Assembly (NCBI GenBank): GCA_037367405.1
Contig: JAZKJV010006048.1
Span: 310,001 to 374,000, forward strand
From: Ottelia alismoides
Taxonomy: Eukaryota > Streptophyta > Magnoliopsida > Alismatales > Hydrocharitaceae
Length of the DNA stretch: 64,000 bases
Reading direction: 5' to 3'
This document shows, piece after piece, positions 61,401 through 64,000 of the stretch. Numbering within the stretch: the first letter of the stretch is position 1; every line of letters starts with the position of its first letter. The position numbers and the translations under genes were made by a program. The notes beneath the pieces are model-generated. The model saw only the letters and a program-made list of their open reading frames with translations. It was not told the origin of the DNA and did not search any database.

Positions 61401-62775
61401 GTCGAATTGCTGTCACCAACTGGAGGATCAGAGCTCAGGGATGCTCTCTGGAGTGGCGAATGTGTCTGAAGGTTGCCGGTGGTGGAGCATTTAGAGGATG
61501 GAGGTGGCAGCAGTGTTGGCGACGAGGCGAGGTTTGTGGGCGACGTGGGGCTTCTATGGTGGAGATCGTGGGAAGCGAGGGAGCTGGCGAGGGTGAGGGA
61601 GGAGTGCCCTCAATCGTGGTGGTGCTGGTGGTCGGAGAAGGTGGATGAGGTGCTTCCAAGAATAGGAAGGGGGCGCCCCTCCGGCAAGGTAGGGAACGTG
61701 GGAGAGAGGGGTGCCCGGAGGTAGGAGACGAGGTCTCCACCATTGGATCTTGTGATCCAACGGTGGTGATCGAAGCGTGGTGGGCGGGTAGGATTAGATC
61801 GGGGGCTCGGTGATGATGGGCTGCGGTGGAGCCACGTGGCGAGCTGCGGACGAAGCGCCATCGGGCGGTTTGGATGATACCGAGGGTCTGACCAAGCGGC
61901 TGAGGGACTCCAACGGAGGAGCGGCTGAGATGGGCTCGATCAGATGGTCCATCTGCCGCCACGTGGCGAGCTCTGGAAGAGATGCGGACGAACGGTGATG
62001 ATCAAGGGGCGGAGAAGATCAATGGCTGAGGAAATAGGCGCGCGTGGACACAGCGGGGCCGTTGGATCTGAAGCGCGATCCAACGGCTGAGAATGCAGGC
62101 GGATGAGGCAAGGGAAAGCGGGACGCGTGGCGCAACCAGAGGGCGCCACGTGGCCTGCTTTGAGTGGCTGGAAGAAGATACACGTGTAAAGAGAAGAGGG
62201 GGCCGAATTTGGAAAAACTCAAAACATGAAAGTTGTAGATCTCCATGAGATCTACAAGTTTCATGTTGACTAAAGACGGAGATGAGGTCAAATATGATAC
62301 ATAAATACAAAGATACAATTATACACCTATGTAGTATACAAAGTGGCCCCGAAAACCCAACTTTCCCATACAAGCTCCAAATTCAATGAAATTAGTCTCA
62401 TTTTAAAGGTCTTTTAATGTGTAGTATTCTAAGAGTAAGTAGACCTAATTCGGAGTTTGTATGAGGGCTTTATGTGCATTTTAGTGTACCGGGGTTCTAG
62501 GGCTTTATTGACTATTTTACAATAGGGATTTTTGGCATTCTTCCCTATATTATCAACTAAGGAGTACATATTATAAGGAAGAGGTTATTTTAGTGAGTGG
62601 ATATTTTACAAGGGATTTTGGCTTCTTATTTGAATGCAAATGGACTGCTAAAATGTATGAATTATGGATGTATGCATGAATGTTATTTATGCAATATAAA
62701 GGGAAATATGCCTCTATTTGCTCGGGAACAAGTCTCTATTTTTGACTTTTGAAGTGATGAATCACAGATTCATCA
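58462..62775 (-). repeat. Element A 5' LTR with internal tandem duplication
   Basis: It is 4314 bp, 759 longer than the 3' LTR. The extra length is one tandem copy of 59505-60264 placed at 60265-61023. Ends are TGACAACCGCC and GATTCATCA. In sense the TATA-like run is near 62290-62310 (TATTTATGTATC, against TATTTATATAAC in the 3' LTR) and the hairpin follows at 62224-62266. Confidence 0.95.
59505..61023. repeat. 760-bp tandem duplication in the 5' LTR
   Basis: Unit 1 is 59505-60264 and unit 2 is 60265-61023; both run from TCTGCTTCTCAGGGACC to GGCCTAAGGCGAAG. Unit 2 lacks one G (CCCAGAAATG against CCCAGAAGATG). The 3' LTR has a single unit. The join occurs at GGTCTGC, where the two parent sequences share only a few bases. 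Confidence 0.92.
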
Positions 62776-62780
62776 ATCAT

Positions 62781-63540
62781 CTCAATACATTGATCTTAGC
62801 AAAATTCCCGAGTAAAATCCCAGAAAAATATCCATAAAATCAATAAATTAACAAAATGACTCTTGTAAATAAAACACACTAATTATTGTATACTAGATTG
62901 TACAAAATAAATTACACATAAGAAGCCGCAAAAATAAAGGAGTTTTATACATGTAAATAGCCCAAAACTTCATCTATTTTTAATAATTTCATTTCGACTT
63001 CTTTTTGTCTAATTCTTTCTCCAACTTGTTCATAACAATGTATATAAAAATAAAAAAAATACAAAACAAATTTTACCTCAAATAAATGCTCCTAAATCCC
63101 AAAGAGAAAAAGCCGTAAAGACCAACTTCCAAACCAAATTCTCGCTCCGTATGAACTCCAAATTCACCAAACTCATTTTAAAGTTCAAGTTAGAAAATTA
63201 TCTATCCAACAGAAGTGGTTTCATTAAAATCGGAGCTCATTTGCAAAAGTTGAGTTTTGGGACCTAGATGTGCATTGTATACCTTGTATATATTCATTCT
63301 TTCTTAAATTTTTATTGTATCTTTCATAAGTACTAAAAATACAAAAATATCGTGATTGTGTTGTATTTTAATTGTACTATTTTATTGTATTTTTCCGTTA
63401 TCTCTTATTAAAAAGAAAAAAAATACATATTAGAAAAGTAAAAAAATGTGTACATGGTGTTTTGTCTTCTTTTGTAAATTCTCCACTTTTTGTCTTCTCT
63501 TTTTAATTTATTGTAATTAAAGTAGACAACTTTATTTCAT
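62781..63540. other. AT-rich flank of element A, possible LTR
   Basis: No open frame. The block 63145-63185 (CTCCAAATTCACCAAACTCATTTTAA) resembles the start-proximal LTR block of A at 62375-62405, so this could be a minus-strand LTR of another element. Boundaries are not visible. Confidence 0.35.
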
Positions 63541-64000
63541 TTATTTATTTAATTTCCATTCTCTACAATAACCACCATTCAACTATTTACCACCAACCTC
63601 CATTCAACTCCACCATTTTTTAAATCTCCCATTCAACTCCATTAATAATATAACCTCCCACCACTTTAATAACCTCTCATTTCATCATCTATATATACAT
63701 CCCATCCTCCTCAATTTGCCTTTGATCCATCTTTATGTGAGGAGAGTCTAGTTCCCAGAGTTGAATCGGTGACAGCGACGCAACCGCGGTCGAGCGACGA
63801 CGACCCTCTCTCCGGTGAGATCCGTTGGTTTTTTGCCAACATCGCAGCCGCAACTGCGCGCTGCTCGAGCTCATCGCTCGCCGGCGATTTGATCAAAGAC
63901 CGTGCTTTCGTGAGCACTCCATAGGCGACGGCATTCATCGTAGGTAATTTCGTTCTCATTTTATCATCGTGAAATTTTTGTTTTTATCACACCATATAAC
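63541..64000 (+). promoter_or_regulatory. Promoter-like region with TATA box and GC-rich leader
   Basis: Three copies of CCATTCAACT (63575, 63600 and 63629) precede a TATA run TATATATAC at 63690-63698. From about 63720 composition turns GC-rich with CT-rich patches, and a GTAGGTAATT sequence at 63939 could be a splice donor. This is either an LTR promoter with R/U5 or the start of a gene whose body is beyond the window. Minus-strand open frames at 63689-63959 are likely shadows. Confidence 0.4.

Larger units (their letters stand above)
45308..62775 (-). mobile_element. Element A: complete Athila-type Ty3/gypsy retrotransposon (17.5 kb)
   Basis: All structural parts are present on the minus strand: two LTRs starting and ending TG...CA, tRNA-Asp primer site, leader, gag-pol in one frame, spacer with hairpins and a polypurine tract. 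The 5-bp target repeat ATCAT is exact (45303-45307 and 62776-62780). RT (VFMDDFSV), integrase (D,D-35-E) and the primer choice place it in the Athila group. It lacks an env-like gene. Five stops and a lost RNase H catalytic residue make it non-autonomous now. LTRs differ at about 7 of the first 245 bases, so it is fairly young. Confidence 0.94.

Noticed and set aside
63689..63959. Minus-strand open frames at the right edge
   Set aside because: They run against an apparent plus-strand promoter, are short, and are cut by no recognisable domain or start context.

Overview
This window looks like intergenic DNA from a large flowering-plant genome. It is built almost entirely of LTR retrotransposons nested in one another, plus two small foldback transposons. 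Three things support this: an Athila-type (Ty3/gypsy) element with a tRNA-Asp primer binding site and a VFMDDFSV polymerase motif, a Ty1/copia element with an initiator-Met primer binding site, and a base composition that alternates AT-rich stretches with GC-rich LTR cores. I found no host protein-coding gene, tRNA, rRNA or CRISPR array. The species cannot be fixed from the sequence alone.

Layout. About 1000-3339 is a decayed copia-type LTR on the minus strand. A solo Athila-like LTR (3396-6945) follows, bounded by the 5-bp repeat ATAAT. Element C (7132 to about 19690, minus strand) is a decayed Athila relative. Its 3' LTR carries two 390-bp foldback elements (7520-7907 and 7948-8334), and its integrase is split by a plus-strand solo LTR (14962-18028, target repeat GTACT). 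Element D (about 19700-25280, plus strand) keeps an LTR end, a mutated tRNA-Asp primer site, and broken gag and protease. Element B (25366-45306, minus strand) is a deletion derivative with LTR, spacer, integrase and part of RT. A 10.4-kb copia element (27784-38151, target repeat AGATC) sits inside its 3' LTR.

The best-preserved element is A (45308-62775, minus strand, target repeat ATCAT), inserted at the outer end of B's 5' LTR. In sense order it has: 5' LTR with a private 760-bp tandem duplication, primer binding site, leader, gag, protease, RT, RNase H, integrase, a 1.85-kb spacer, polypurine tract and 3' LTR. Its 6.4-kb gag-pol frame has no frameshift but five in-frame stops. Four of these fit C-to-T change at CAG or CGA codons.

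The most interesting feature is a run of hairpins between integrase and the 3' LTR. It is present in the independent elements A, B and C. Each hairpin's 3' arm ends, in sense RNA, with a copy of the polypurine-tract core (TAAGTATAGGGGG in A). The stems vary between copies by paired changes, which suggests selection on RNA structure. The LTRs also share a terminal palindrome, a roughly 43-nt hairpin near the presumed transcription start, and repeated CCGTTGGATC/GATCCAACGG palindromes.

The far right (62781-64000) is AT-rich and ends in a TATA box followed by GC-rich transcribed-looking sequence. That could be another LTR or the start of a gene outside the window.
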